Under the pieces are notes generated by a model that saw nothing but the letters and a program-made list of their open reading frames with translations, was not told the origin of the DNA and did no database searches. The position numbers and the translations under genes are program-made. 64,000 bases of DNA from Roseospirillum parvum (GTDB lineage Bacteria > Pseudomonadota > Alphaproteobacteria > Rhodospirillales > Rhodospirillaceae): assembly GCF_900100455.1 (NCBI RefSeq), contig NZ_FNCV01000006.1, forward strand, positions 62,001-126,000, given 5' to 3'. This document shows, one piece after another, positions 18,097 to 28,370 of this stretch (positions are counted from its first letter, which is position 1; each line of letters starts with the position of its first letter).

Positions 18097-19029
18097 ATGG
18101 CCACCCTGCTGGTTTCCCATCACGACTGCATCGAGCACGACACCGGCCCCTTCCACCCGGAAAGCCCGGACCGCCTGCGCGCCGTGATGCGGGTGCTGGA
18201 ACACGAGGACTTCATGCTGTTGCACCGGGCCGAGGCGCCGCACGCCACCCGCGAGCAGCTCCTGCACGTCCATCCGCTGTCCTACATCGAGGAAATCCTC
18301 GGCCGGATTCCCCACGAAACCCTGCACGCCATCGATGACGACACCTTCGTCTCGCCGATGTCGGGCGAGGCCGCCCTGCGCGCCGCCGGGGCGGTGGTGC
18401 TGGCCGTCGACGCGGTGGCCAAGGGCGAGGTGAAAAACGCCTTCTGCGCCGTCCGCCCGCCCGGCCATCACGCCGAAATGCACAAGGCGATGGGCTTCTG
18501 CCTGTTCAACAACGTCTGTGTCGGCGCCTTCCAGGCCCGCGTCGAACATGGCCTTCAGCGGGTGGCGATCATCGATTTCGACGTTCACCACGGCAACGGC
18601 ACCCAGCATATCGTGTGGGACGATCCGGGGATGTTCTATGCCTCGACCCACGAGGCCGGCAGCTTTCCCGACACCGGCTTTTCCGGCGAGACCGGGGCCC
18701 ACAACAACGTCGTCAACTGCCCGCTGCCGGCCGGCTCGGAGGGCATCCAGTTCCGCCAGGCCTTCGAGGGCCAGGTGATCCCGGCCCTGAAGGCGTTCGA
18801 TCCCGATCTGATCATGATCTCGGCCGGCTTCGACGCCCACGCCAACGATCCCATGGCCCACCTGCGCCTGACCGTGGCCGACTTCACCTGGGCCACCCAC
18901 CAGTTGCTGGCGGTGGCCGACGAGGTGTGCGAGGGGCGGCTGGTCTCGGTGCTGGAAGGGGGCTACGACCTGCCCGCCCTGGCCGGCTCGGTGGTCGCTC
19001 ACGTCAAGGCGCTGATGGGCATCGACTGA
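18097..19029 (+). CDS. Histone deacetylase family protein (acetylpolyamine amidohydrolase/AcuC type)
   Basis: 310-residue zinc-dependent amidohydrolase of the arginase/deacetylase fold. Active-site features visible are RPPGHHAEMHKAMGFCLFNN (tandem His), IIDFDVHHGNGTQ (metal ligands Asp and His), SAGFDAHANDPMA (third ligand Asp) and GGYDL near the end. Start ATG 18097 gives MATLLVSHHDCIEHDTGPFH, matching the family N terminus HPESPDRLRAV. Bacterial members deacetylate polyamines, acetyl-CoA synthetase or small amides; the substrate cannot be assigned. Divergent from the RND operon and upstream of xseB. Confidence 0.9.
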   Translation: MATLLVSHHDCIEHDTGPFHPESPDRLRAVMRVLEHEDFMLLHRAEAPHATREQLLHVHPLSYIEEILGRIPHETLHAIDDDTFVSPMSGEAALRAAGAVVLAVDAVAKGEVKNAFCAVRPPGHHAEMHKAMGFCLFNNVCVGAFQARVEHGLQRVAIIDFDVHHGNGTQHIVWDDPGMFYASTHEAGSFPDTGFSGETGAHNNVVNCPLPAGSEGIQFRQAFEGQVIPALKAFDPDLIMISAGFDAHANDPMAHLRLTVADFTWATHQLLAVADEVCEGRLVSVLEGGYDLPALAGSVVAHVKALMGID

Positions 19030-19056
19030 GGCGGCGGCAGGGATCGCGCCCCCCGG

Positions 19057-19123
19057 CCGACATGTGTCGGAAGGGTCGGCACCCTGGCCGAGGGTGGTCA
19101 ATCGGGTCGGCCCTTGGGCCGAC
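19057..19123 (+). terminator. Two palindromes after the HDAC-family gene
   Basis: A 14-base palindrome ccgaca-tg-tgtcgg (19057-19070) and an 8-base stem gtcggccc-tt-gggccgac (19106-19123) lie between the HDAC-family stop and xseB. Neither is followed by a T-run, so termination is only a possibility. Confidence 0.4.
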
Positions 19124-19215
19124 ATGCGGCTTGCCTCGCCGGCCGGCCGGCGCGTAGACTGCCGGCCTTTCCGCGCCGCCCGATCCCCTTCTGCGCCCTG
19201 GCCCCCTGGTCGCCC

Positions 19216-19261
19216 ATGAGCAAGTCGCCCGCCCCCCCATGAGCAAGTCGCCCGCCCCCCC
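19216..19261 (+). repeat. 23-bp tandem duplication over the xseB start codon
   Basis: The sequence starting ATGAGCAAGTCGCCCGCC occurs twice, the ATGs being at 19216 and 19239. The spacing of 23 bases puts the first ATG out of frame: it opens an 8-codon leader whose TGA (19240-19242) overlaps the real xseB ATG as ATGA. Confidence 0.9.
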
Positions 19262-19526
19262 GCCCGCCGAGCCCGCGCCCACCGACCCCGAGTCGCTGAG
19301 CTTCGAGGACGCCCTGGCCGAACTGGAGACCATCGTCCGCCGGCTGGAAGGTGGCGAGGTCCGGCTCGATCAGGCGGTCGGCGCCTACGAGCGCGGGGTC
19401 GCCCTGAAGCGGGCCTGCGAGCGCAAGCTGGCCGAGGCGCGCCTGCGCGTCGAGCGGATCAGCGTCGGCGAGGACGGCGCGGCCCGCGTCGAGTCCGCCG
19501 GCGACGGCCCGGACGGCGCCGCCTGA
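19239..19526 (+). CDS. xseB: Exodeoxyribonuclease VII small subunit
   Basis: 95-residue XseB, the small helical subunit that packs on XseA to form the single-strand exonuclease VII. The family core is plain: LSFEDALAELETIVRRLEGGE, then LDQAVGAYERGVALKRACERKL. It is the usual first gene of the alphaproteobacterial xseB-ispA-dxs cluster, followed by ispA after 49 bases. The start region is duplicated (see 19216-19261); ATG 19239 is the one in frame. The N terminus is a Pro-rich linker encoded by the duplicated DNA. Confidence 0.95.
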   Translation: MSKSPAPPPAEPAPTDPESLSFEDALAELETIVRRLEGGEVRLDQAVGAYERGVALKRACERKLAEARLRVERISVGEDGAARVESAGDGPDGAA

Positions 19527-19575
19527 CCTCCACCCTTCACATCTGTCCCTTGTCCTGCCGGAGACCCGACCCCCG

Positions 19576-20472
19576 ATGACCGACCTCGCCGCCGCCCTGG
19601 CCGCCTCGGCCGAGAAGGTCAATGCCCGCCTCGATGCCCTGCTCGCCCCGGTGGACGGGGACGAGGGACGGGTGATCGAGGCCATGCGCTACGGCACCCT
19701 GCAGGGCGGCAAGCGGCTGCGCCCCTTCCTGGTCCTGCAGGCGGCCGGGCTGTTCGGGGTGCCCGAGGCGCGGGCCCTCGACGTCGGCTGCGCCCTGGAG
19801 ATGATCCACAGCTACTCGCTGGTCCACGACGACCTGCCGGCGATGGACGACGATGACCTGAGGCGCGGCCAGCCGACCTGCCACCGCAAGTTCGACGAGG
19901 CCACCGCCATCCTGGCCGGCGACGGCCTGCAGGCCCGCGCCTTCGAGGTGCTGGCCGGCGACACCGTGCACCCCAACCCGCTGGTCCGCTGCCAACTGGT
20001 CGCCGCCCTCGCCGAGGCGGCCGGCGCCCCGGGCATGGTCGGCGGCCAGATGGTCGACCTGATGGCCGAACACCGCGACCCGGCCACCATCGACATCCCC
20101 CACATCACCCGCCTGCAACAGCTCAAGACCGGGCGGCTGTTCGAATACGCCTGCGTGGCCGGGGCGATCCTCGGCGAGGCCCCCGAGGCCGACCGCCAGG
20201 CGATGATCGCCTACGCCCGCGACATGGGGCTGGCCTTCCAGATCGCCGACGACCTTCTGGACGTGGAAGGCGACGAGGCCACCGTCGGCAAGGGCGTCGG
20301 CAAGGACGCCGCGGCCGGCAAGGCCACCTTCGTCTCGCTGCTCGGCATCGAGGAGGCGCGCCGCGAGGCCGACCGGCTGGCTGAACAGGCGGTCGGCCAA
20401 CTGGCCGCCTACGACGCCCGGGCCGACCTTCTGCGCGCCGTCGCCCGCTACATGGTCACCCGCCAATCCTGA
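19576..20472 (+). CDS. ispA: Farnesyl diphosphate synthase (short-chain trans-prenyltransferase)
   Basis: Condenses IPP with DMAPP/GPP to make FPP. 298 residues with the first Asp-rich motif [14 protein letters not shown] and the second [16 protein letters not shown], both intact. The two-residue insertion in the first motif is usual for bacterial type FPP synthases. Located between xseB and dxs, it supplies FPP to the carotenoid branch (crtE at 60.4 kb) and to undecaprenyl and quinone synthesis. Confidence 0.95.
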   Translation: MTDLAAALAASAEKVNARLDALLAPVDGDEGRVIEAMRYGTLQGGKRLRPFLVLQAAGLFGVPEARALDVGCALEMIHSYSLVHDDLPAMDDDDLRRGQPTCHRKFDEATAILAGDGLQARAFEVLAGDTVHPNPLVRCQLVAALAEAAGAPGMVGGQMVDLMAEHRDPATIDIPHITRLQQLKTGRLFEYACVAGAILGEAPEADRQAMIAYARDMGLAFQIADDLLDVEGDEATVGKGVGKDAAAGKATFVSLLGIEEARREADRLAEQAVGQLAAYDARADLLRAVARYMVTRQS

Positions 20473-20516
20473 CCGCCGTTCGTTTTCACAAGCTTCCCCG
20501 TCCAGGGAGATACATC

Positions 20517-22448
20517 GTGTCCCAGCGTCCCTCCACGCCTCTGCTCGACACCATCCAGAGCCCCGCCGACCTCAAGGGCCTGAGCCTCGATGCGCTGAAC
20601 ACGCTGGCCGGCGAGCTGCGGGCCGAGATGATCGACGCGGTCAGTTGCACCGGCGGCCATCTCGGGGCCGGCCTGGGCGTGGTCGAGCTGACGGTGGCCC
20701 TGCACCACGTCTTCAACACCCCCGACGACCAGTTGATCTGGGACGTCGGCCACCAGTGCTACCCCCACAAGATCCTCACCGGGCGGCGCGACCGCATCCG
20801 CACCCTGCGCCAGGGGGGCGGCCTGTCGGGCTTCACCAACCGCTCGGAAAGCCCCTACGATCCGTTCGGGGCGGGGCATTCCTCGACCTCCATCTCGGCC
20901 GGCCTGGGAATGAGCGTGGCCCGCGACCTGGGTGGCAAGGACCACAACGTCATCGCCGTCATCGGCGACGGCTCGATGAGCGCCGGCATGGCCTACGAGG
21001 CGCTCAACAACGCCGGCTCCATGGACAGCCGGCTGATCGTCATCCTCAACGACAACGACATGTCCATCGCCCCGCCGGTGGGGGCGATGAGCAACTACCT
21101 GTCGCGCCTGCTGTCCTCCAAGCCCTGGCTGTCGGTGCGCAACCTGGCCAAGGAAGTGGTCAACCGCTTCCCCGGGCCGCTGGAGCGCGCTGCCAAGCGG
21201 GTCGACGAATACGCCCGCGGCATGGTCAGCGGCGGCGGCACCCTGTTCGAGGAGTTGGGCTTCTATTACGTCGGGCCGATCGACGGCCACCGCCTGGAGC
21301 ATCTGGTCCCGGTGCTGGAAAACGTCCGCGCCGCCGATGCCGACGGCCCGGTGCTGCTGCACGTCGTCACCCAGAAGGGACGCGGCTACGCGCCGGCCGA
21401 GGAAGCCCCCGACAAGTACCACGGGGTGAGCCGCTTCGACGTCGTCACCGGCGCCCTCAACAAGCCGAAAAGCAACGCCCCCAGCTATACCGGGGTGTTC
21501 GCCAAGGCCCTCATCGCCGAGGCCGAGGCCGACGACAAGGTGGTCGCCATCACCGCCGCCATGCCGGGCGGCACCGGACTGGATAAGTTCGGCGAGCTGT
21601 TCCCGGATCGGGTGTTCGACGTGGGCATCGCCGAACAGCACGCCGTCACCTTTGCCGCCGGGCTGGCCTGCGGCGGCTACAAGCCGTTCTGCGCCCTCTA
21701 TTCGTCGTTCCTGCAACGGGGCTACGACCAGTTGGTCCACGACGTGGTGTTGCAGGGCCTGCCGGTGCGCTTCGCCATCGATCGCGCCGGGCTGGTCGGC
21801 GCCGATGGGGCGACCCACCACGGCACCTTCGATCTCGCCTTCCTCACCTGCCTGCCCAACCTCGTGGTCATGAGCCCGGCCGACGAGGCCGAGTTGATGC
21901 ACGCCGTGGCCACCGCCGTGGCCCACGATGACGGCCCGCTCGCCTTCCGCTATCCGCGCGGCGAAGGCGTCGGCGTGCCGCTGCCCGAGAAAGGCGAGGT
22001 GCTGCCCATCGGCAAGGGCCGCATCGTGCGCGAGGCCAGCCAGCCCAAGGTGGGCATCGTCTCGCTCGGCACCCGCCTCGCCGACAGCCTGAAGGCGGCC
22101 GAGGAACTGGCCGCCCAGGGCCTGCCGACGACGGTCGCCGACGCCCGCTTCGCCAAACCCTTCGACCGCGACATGATCCGCGACCTGGCCGGCAAGGTCG
22201 ACGTGCTGATCACCGTCGAGGAAGGCTCGCCAGGCGGCTTCGGCGCCCACGTGCTGGAATTCCTGAGCAGCGAAGGCCTGCTCGACGGCGGCCTCAAGGC
22301 CCGCACCATGACCATCCCCGACACCTTCATCGAACACGACACCCCGGCCAACCAGATCGAACAATGCGCCCTGACGGCCCGCCATATCGTCACCCGCGCC
22401 CGCGACGCCCTGGACACAACCACCACCTCCAAACCCGCCAGCGCCTGA
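20517..22448 (+). CDS. dxs: 1-deoxy-D-xylulose-5-phosphate synthase
   Basis: Thiamine-diphosphate enzyme condensing pyruvate and glyceraldehyde-3-phosphate, the first step of the MEP isoprenoid pathway. 643 residues from a GTG at 20517 with an agggaga site upstream. Visible features are [20 protein letters not shown], the ThDP/Mg motif [20 protein letters not shown], and [20 protein letters not shown] carrying the catalytic Glu. It lies 44 bases after ispA. The C-terminal transketolase domain is complete, with a short Thr/Ala-rich tail. Flux through this gene feeds crt and bch products made at the right of the window. Confidence 0.96.
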   Translation: MSQRPSTPLLDTIQSPADLKGLSLDALNTLAGELRAEMIDAVSCTGGHLGAGLGVVELTVALHHVFNTPDDQLIWDVGHQCYPHKILTGRRDRIRTLRQGGGLSGFTNRSESPYDPFGAGHSSTSISAGLGMSVARDLGGKDHNVIAVIGDGSMSAGMAYEALNNAGSMDSRLIVILNDNDMSIAPPVGAMSNYLSRLLSSKPWLSVRNLAKEVVNRFPGPLERAAKRVDEYARGMVSGGGTLFEELGFYYVGPIDGHRLEHLVPVLENVRAADADGPVLLHVVTQKGRGYAPAEEAPDKYHGVSRFDVVTGALNKPKSNAPSYTGVFAKALIAEAEADDKVVAITAAMPGGTGLDKFGELFPDRVFDVGIAEQHAVTFAAGLACGGYKPFCALYSSFLQRGYDQLVHDVVLQGLPVRFAIDRAGLVGADGATHHGTFDLAFLTCLPNLVVMSPADEAELMHAVATAVAHDDGPLAFRYPRGEGVGVPLPEKGEVLPIGKGRIVREASQPKVGIVSLGTRLADSLKAAEELAAQGLPTTVADARFAKPFDRDMIRDLAGKVDVLITVEEGSPGGFGAHVLEFLSSEGLLDGGLKARTMTIPDTFIEHDTPANQIEQCALTARHIVTRARDALDTTTTSKPASA

Positions 22449-22475
22449 GGCTCACCGGTCCGCGCGTGTCAGAAG

Positions 22476-22678
22476 CAAAGGGGCGCCGCCCCTTTGAACC
22501 CCGCTGGGGAGGCCAAGGCCTCCCCAGACCCCACCATGAATCAAAGCCGTCCAAGAGGGGGGTATCTGAGCGCTCGCGCTCAGATACCCCCCTCTTGGAC
22601 GGCTTTAAGTCGCGGCGGGGGTCCGGGGGAGCCCCTGGCTTCCCCGGCGGGGGTTCCAAGGGGGCGGCGCCCCCTTGG
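22476..22678. repeat. Composite palindromic element, copy A
   Basis: About 200 bases made almost entirely of hairpins: 22476-22496 (caaaggggc/gcccctttg), 22504-22527 (ctggggaggcc/ggcctccccag), a perfect 31-bp stem with a 2-nt loop at 22543-22606, an imperfect stem near 22624-22648, and ccaagggggcg/ccccttgg near 22657-22678. Its left half is the reverse complement of the right half of copy B (38363-38541) and its right half is the reverse complement of the left half of B, so the two copies are in opposite orientation. Only the central palindrome differs. Lies between dxs and tlyA. Confidence 0.9.
22543..22606 (+). terminator. Perfect 31-bp palindrome, probable dxs terminator
   Basis: Arms 22543-22573 and 22576-22606 are perfectly complementary around a TC loop and begin with AAA and end with TTT. 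Such a stem after the dxs stop would block or terminate transcription in both directions. It is the locus-specific core of composite element A. The short T-run makes intrinsic termination plausible rather than certain. Confidence 0.6.
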
Positions 22679-22725
22679 TTCCGGCACACGAGGGCTGGTC
22701 AGCCTCGGGCGGTGGAGGGGTTGGT

Positions 22726-23463
22726 GTGAAGCAGCGGTTGGATCAGGTGTTGGTGGCGCGGGGGTTGGTTGAGTCGCGGGCGCGGGCCCAGGCATTGATC
22801 ATGGCTGGCAAGGTGGTTGATGGCGATGGTCGGCGGTTGACCAAGGCGGGTCATCCGGTGTCGGCGGATGTGGTGTTGGAGGTTCGTGGTCAGGATCATC
22901 CCTGGGTTTCGCGGGGTGGGTTGAAGCTGGTCGGGGCGTTGGATCATTTCGCCGTCTCGCCCGCGGGCTGGGTGTGTCTGGATGTGGGGGCCTCGACCGG
23001 GGGCTTCACCGATGTGCTGTTGGCCCGGGGGGCGGCGCGGGTTCATGCGGTGGATGTGGGTTATGGCCAGTTGGCGCACCGCTTGCGGGTCGATCCCCGG
23101 GTGGTGGTGCATGAGCGGACCAACGCGCGGCATCTGACCGCCGAGGCGATTGGCGAGGCGGTGGATCTGGTGGTCTGCGACGCCAGTTTCATCGGCCTGC
23201 GGACGGTGTTGCCGGCGTCGTTGGCGCTGGTTCGTCCGGGAGGCATGGTGATCGCGTTGATCAAGCCGCAGTTCGAGGTCGGCAAGGCGCGGGTCGGCAA
23301 GGGCGGCGTGGTGCGCGACCCGGCGCTGCATGACGAGGTCAAGGCGACCATCGCCGAGTGGCTGGGCGGCCTGCCCGGCTGGTCGGTGCTGGGCATCGAG
23401 GAAAGCCCGATCACCGGCCCGGAGGGCAACCGCGAGTTCCTGATTGCCGGGCGGCGCGGATAA
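22726..23463 (+). CDS. tlyA: TlyA-family rRNA 2'-O-methyltransferase (S4 + FtsJ domains)
   Basis: 245 residues from GTG 22726, with a ggagggg ribosome site 8-10 bases upstream. An N-terminal S4 RNA-binding domain (KQRLDQVLVARGLVESRARA) is followed by an FtsJ-like SAM domain with LDVGASTGGFTDVLLARGA and the family motif ALIKPQFEVGKARVGKGGVV. Members methylate 16S/23S rRNA ribose; older annotation calls them hemolysin A. Commonly next to dxs. Codon usage in roughly the first half is odd for this window (many TTG, GTT, GAT, GGT), then returns to the local GC3-rich pattern. Confidence 0.92.
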   Translation: MKQRLDQVLVARGLVESRARAQALIMAGKVVDGDGRRLTKAGHPVSADVVLEVRGQDHPWVSRGGLKLVGALDHFAVSPAGWVCLDVGASTGGFTDVLLARGAARVHAVDVGYGQLAHRLRVDPRVVVHERTNARHLTAEAIGEAVDLVVCDASFIGLRTVLPASLALVRPGGMVIALIKPQFEVGKARVGKGGVVRDPALHDEVKATIAEWLGGLPGWSVLGIEESPITGPEGNREFLIAGRRG

Positions 23464-23470
23464 CCGCCCC

Positions 23471-26035
<2,565 letters not shown>

Positions 26036-26340
26036 CACCCGACCTCCCCCCACTGTCACGCACCCGGTCTGGCGTCCGCGCCGACGAGCGGTGCGCGCCC
26101 CAACACTGGTGGACAGTCACCCGGATCGGGTCCCGGTCGGCGCGGCCATCCGACGGGGGCGGTTCGGGTCACGGTGGAGCCCTGAATGCCTAAAACAAGT
26201 GCCTATAAAACAGGCGCCTACGGGAGCTGCCCACATTGCGAGCATACGCCGCCGCCGTCACGGGCGACCAGAAAAATCAACACCCCCGCCGCTCCGTGGT
26301 GGAGCCGGCGGGGGCGGGGGGGGGAGTGGGGGCCGGGATG
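26036..26340. other. Intergenic region upstream of the Amt-MCP gene
   Basis: About 305 bases between the Amt-MCP start and the acr3 stop. It holds the acr3 terminator (listed) and an AT-rich island at about 26186-26216 with the near-repeat gcctgttttata/gcacttgtttta on the minus strand. The island is the likely promoter or operator zone of the Amt-MCP gene. A sigma-54 motif with GG-N10-GC spacing was looked for and not found. Confidence 0.4.
26272..26314 (-). terminator. Rho-independent terminator of the arsRC-acr3 operon
   Basis: Read on the minus strand, a GC-rich stem (ccccgccggctcc ... ggagcggcggggg, about 13 bp with slight asymmetry) is followed by tgttgattttt, 27 bases beyond the acr3 stop. 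This is a good intrinsic terminator layout. Confidence 0.7.
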
Positions 26341-27384
26341 TCAGCTTCGGCTGTCGGCCACCGCCGGGCCGGCCTCGTACCAGCCCTTGGAGCGGTTGAC
26401 CAGGCGGACCACCGTGAGCATCACCGGCACCTCGACCAGCACCCCGACCACGGTGGCCAGGGCGGCGCCCGAATCGAAGCCGAACAGCCCGATGGCGGTG
26501 GCCACCGCCAGCTCGAAGAAGTTGCTGGCGCCGATCAGCGCCGAGGGCCCGGCGACGCAGTGGGCCACCCCGAAGCGCCGGTTCAGCCAGTAGGCCAGCC
26601 CGGCGTTGAAGTAGACCTGGATCAGGATGGGCACGGCGAGCAGCAGGATGATCAGCGGCTGGGCCAGGATCTGCTCGCCCTGGAAGCCGAACAGCAGGAC
26701 CAGGGTGAGCAGCAGGGCGCCCAGCGAGAAGGGGTGCAGGCGGGCCAGGGTCTTCTCCAGCACCTCCGGGCCCCGGCGCAGCAGGTGGCGGCGCAGCAGT
26801 TGCGAGATGACCACCGGGATGACGATGAACACCGCCACCGACAGCAGCAGGGTCTCCCACGGCACGACGATGCTCGACAGTCCCAGCAGCAGGCCGACGA
26901 TGGGCGCGAAGGCGACCACCATGATGGAGTCGTTCAAGGCCACCTGGGAGAGGGTGAAATGGGGCTCGCCGTCGCACAGGTGCGACCACACGAAGACCAT
27001 GGCGGTGCACGGCGCGGCGGCCAGGATGATCAGCCCGGCGATGTAGCTGTCGATCTGTCCGGCCGGCAGCCAGGGGGCGAACAGCACCCCCAGGAACAGC
27101 CAGCCGAGCAGGGCCATGGAGAACGGCTTGACGGCCCAGTTGACGAACACCGTCACCCCCATGCCGCGCCAGTGCCGGCGCACCTCGCTGAGGGCGCCGA
27201 AGTCGATCTTCAGCAGCATGGGAATGATCATCAGCCAGATCAGCCCGGCCACCGGCAGGTTGACCTGGGCCACCTCCAGGCCGCCGACGGCCTGGAATGG
27301 GGCCGGGAAGAAATGGCCCAGGGTGATGCCGACAACGATGCAGGCGGCGACCCACAGGGTCAGATAGCGTTCGAAGAAGCTCAT
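26341..27384 (-). CDS. acr3: Arsenite efflux carrier, ACR3 family
   Basis: 347-residue inner-membrane arsenite exporter with about ten hydrophobic helices. Family signatures include LIWLMIIPMLLKIDFGALSE, the TM4 Cys region LAAAPCTAMVFVWSHLCDGE (Cys essential in ACR3 proteins) and the TM9 Glu in LIGASNFFELAVATAIGLFG. The start ATG 27384 overlaps the stop of the ArsR-ArsC fusion as ATGA, so the two genes are translationally coupled. Together they reduce arsenate and export arsenite. Confidence 0.94.
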   Translation of the reverse strand: MSFFERYLTLWVAACIVVGITLGHFFPAPFQAVGGLEVAQVNLPVAGLIWLMIIPMLLKIDFGALSEVRRHWRGMGVTVFVNWAVKPFSMALLGWLFLGVLFAPWLPAGQIDSYIAGLIILAAAPCTAMVFVWSHLCDGEPHFTLSQVALNDSIMVVAFAPIVGLLLGLSSIVVPWETLLLSVAVFIVIPVVISQLLRRHLLRRGPEVLEKTLARLHPFSLGALLLTLVLLFGFQGEQILAQPLIILLLAVPILIQVYFNAGLAYWLNRRFGVAHCVAGPSALIGASNFFELAVATAIGLFGFDSGAALATVVGVLVEVPVMLTVVRLVNRSKGWYEAGPAVADSRS

Positions 27385-28253
27385 GCCGGCGCCTCGGTCG
27401 GCTCGGTGGTGCGGGCCGACTGGCCGATGGTGTCCAGGCGCTTCTGCAGGCTGAGCTTGTCGATGCTGGCCAGGGGCAGGGACAGGAACAGGGTGATGCG
27501 GGTGTACAGCATGCGGAAGACGTCGTTGGCCATCTGCGCCACCTCGGCCTCGGTGCCGGTGAACTTGGCCGGGTCGGGCACGCCCCAGTGGGCGCTCATC
27601 GGCTGGCCCGGCCACACCGGGCAGACTTCGCTGGCGGCGTCGTCGCAGACGGTGAAGACGAAATCCATTTTCGGGGCATCGGGGGCGGCGAATTCGTCCC
27701 AGTTCTTCGAGCGCAGGCCGTCCAGCGGATAGTTGTTGCGCTTGAGCACGGCGATGGCGCGGGGGTTCAACTCGCCGGCCGGCTTGCTGCCGGCGCTGTA
27801 GCCGCGGAAGCGGCCCTGGCCTTCGCGGTTGAGGATGCATTCGGCCATGATCGAGCGGGCCGAGTTGCCGGTGCACAGGAACAGCACGTTGAAAATCTTG
27901 TCGGGATCGTTGGGGGTCATGGCGCGCGGTCCTCGTCGGGTGGGGGGGACGGTGGGGCAGCGCTCGGGCTGGCCCTGGCAGCAGTCCTCGGTCAGAAAAT
28001 CGATCAGGCGGCGCATCGCCGCCATGTCGGCCCGGTAGATGAGCTGCCGGCTGTCGCGCCGCACATCGATCAGCCCGGCCGCCTTCAACTCCTTCAGATG
28101 GAACGACATGGTCGAGGCGGCGGCGCCGCAATAGGCGGCGATCTCGCCGGCCGGGGCGCCTTCCGGGCCCTGGCGGACCAGATAGCGCATGGCTTCCAGC
28201 CGGGCCTGGCCGGCGAGTGCCGAGAGCAGGCGGGACGCCTCTGTCGTTTCCAT
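27381..28253 (-). CDS. ArsR repressor fused in frame to ArsC arsenate reductase
   Basis: One uninterrupted frame of 290 residues. Residues 1-100 are an ArsR repressor: winged helix PAGEIAAYCGAAASTMSFHL, then the C-terminal As(III)-binding type cluster Cys91-Cys92-Cys99 (EDCCQGQPERC), where ArsR proteins normally end. A 12-residue linker (TVPPTRRGPRAM) leads into ArsC of the low-molecular-weight phosphatase type: P-loop LFLCTGNSARSIMAE with Cys127, and VCDDAASEVCPVWPG with the two further cysteines. An internal ATG at 27920 with GAGGA about 11 bases upstream could also make free ArsC. Stop overlaps acr3 by 4 bases. The start ATG 28253 is embedded in a dyad that resembles an operator. Confidence 0.88.
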   Translation of the reverse strand: METTEASRLLSALAGQARLEAMRYLVRQGPEGAPAGEIAAYCGAAASTMSFHLKELKAAGLIDVRRDSRQLIYRADMAAMRRLIDFLTEDCCQGQPERCPTVPPTRRGPRAMTPNDPDKIFNVLFLCTGNSARSIMAECILNREGQGRFRGYSAGSKPAGELNPRAIAVLKRNNYPLDGLRSKNWDEFAAPDAPKMDFVFTVCDDAASEVCPVWPGQPMSAHWGVPDPAKFTGTEAEVAQMANDVFRMLYTRITLFLSLPLASIDKLSLQKRLDTIGQSARTTEPTEAPA

Positions 28254-28275
28254 ATTTCCAATCCTATCGAAATAT
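28252..28275. promoter_or_regulatory. Candidate ArsR operator at the arsRC start
   Basis: Inverted repeat atatttc (28252-28258) and gaaatat (28269-28275), separated by 10 bases, in an AT-rich patch just upstream of and overlapping the arsRC ATG (28251-28253). Size and symmetry fit an ArsR-family dimer site controlling its own operon. Inferred, not aligned to a known site. Confidence 0.55.
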
Positions 28276-28322
28276 CGGCGAGGGTCAAGTGAGTCTTCGA
28301 TGACGGCCGTCCGGCGATTTCG

Positions 28323-28370
28323 CCTCACGGCAGGGCGGCCTCACGGCAGGGCGGCCTCACGGCAGGGCGG
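28323..28370. repeat. Three tandem 16-bp repeats at a stop codon
   Basis: Unit cctcacggcagggcgg occurs at 28323-28338, 28339-28354 and 28355-28370, all identical. The last copy includes the final codons and the stop (28357-28359) of the GT41 gene; the two others lie just beyond it and repeat the stop codon. Confidence 0.92.

Noticed and set aside
26186-26216. Sigma-54 promoter for the Amt-MCP gene (nitrogen control)
   Set aside because: A GGCAC is present but the GC at the required -12 spacing is missing.
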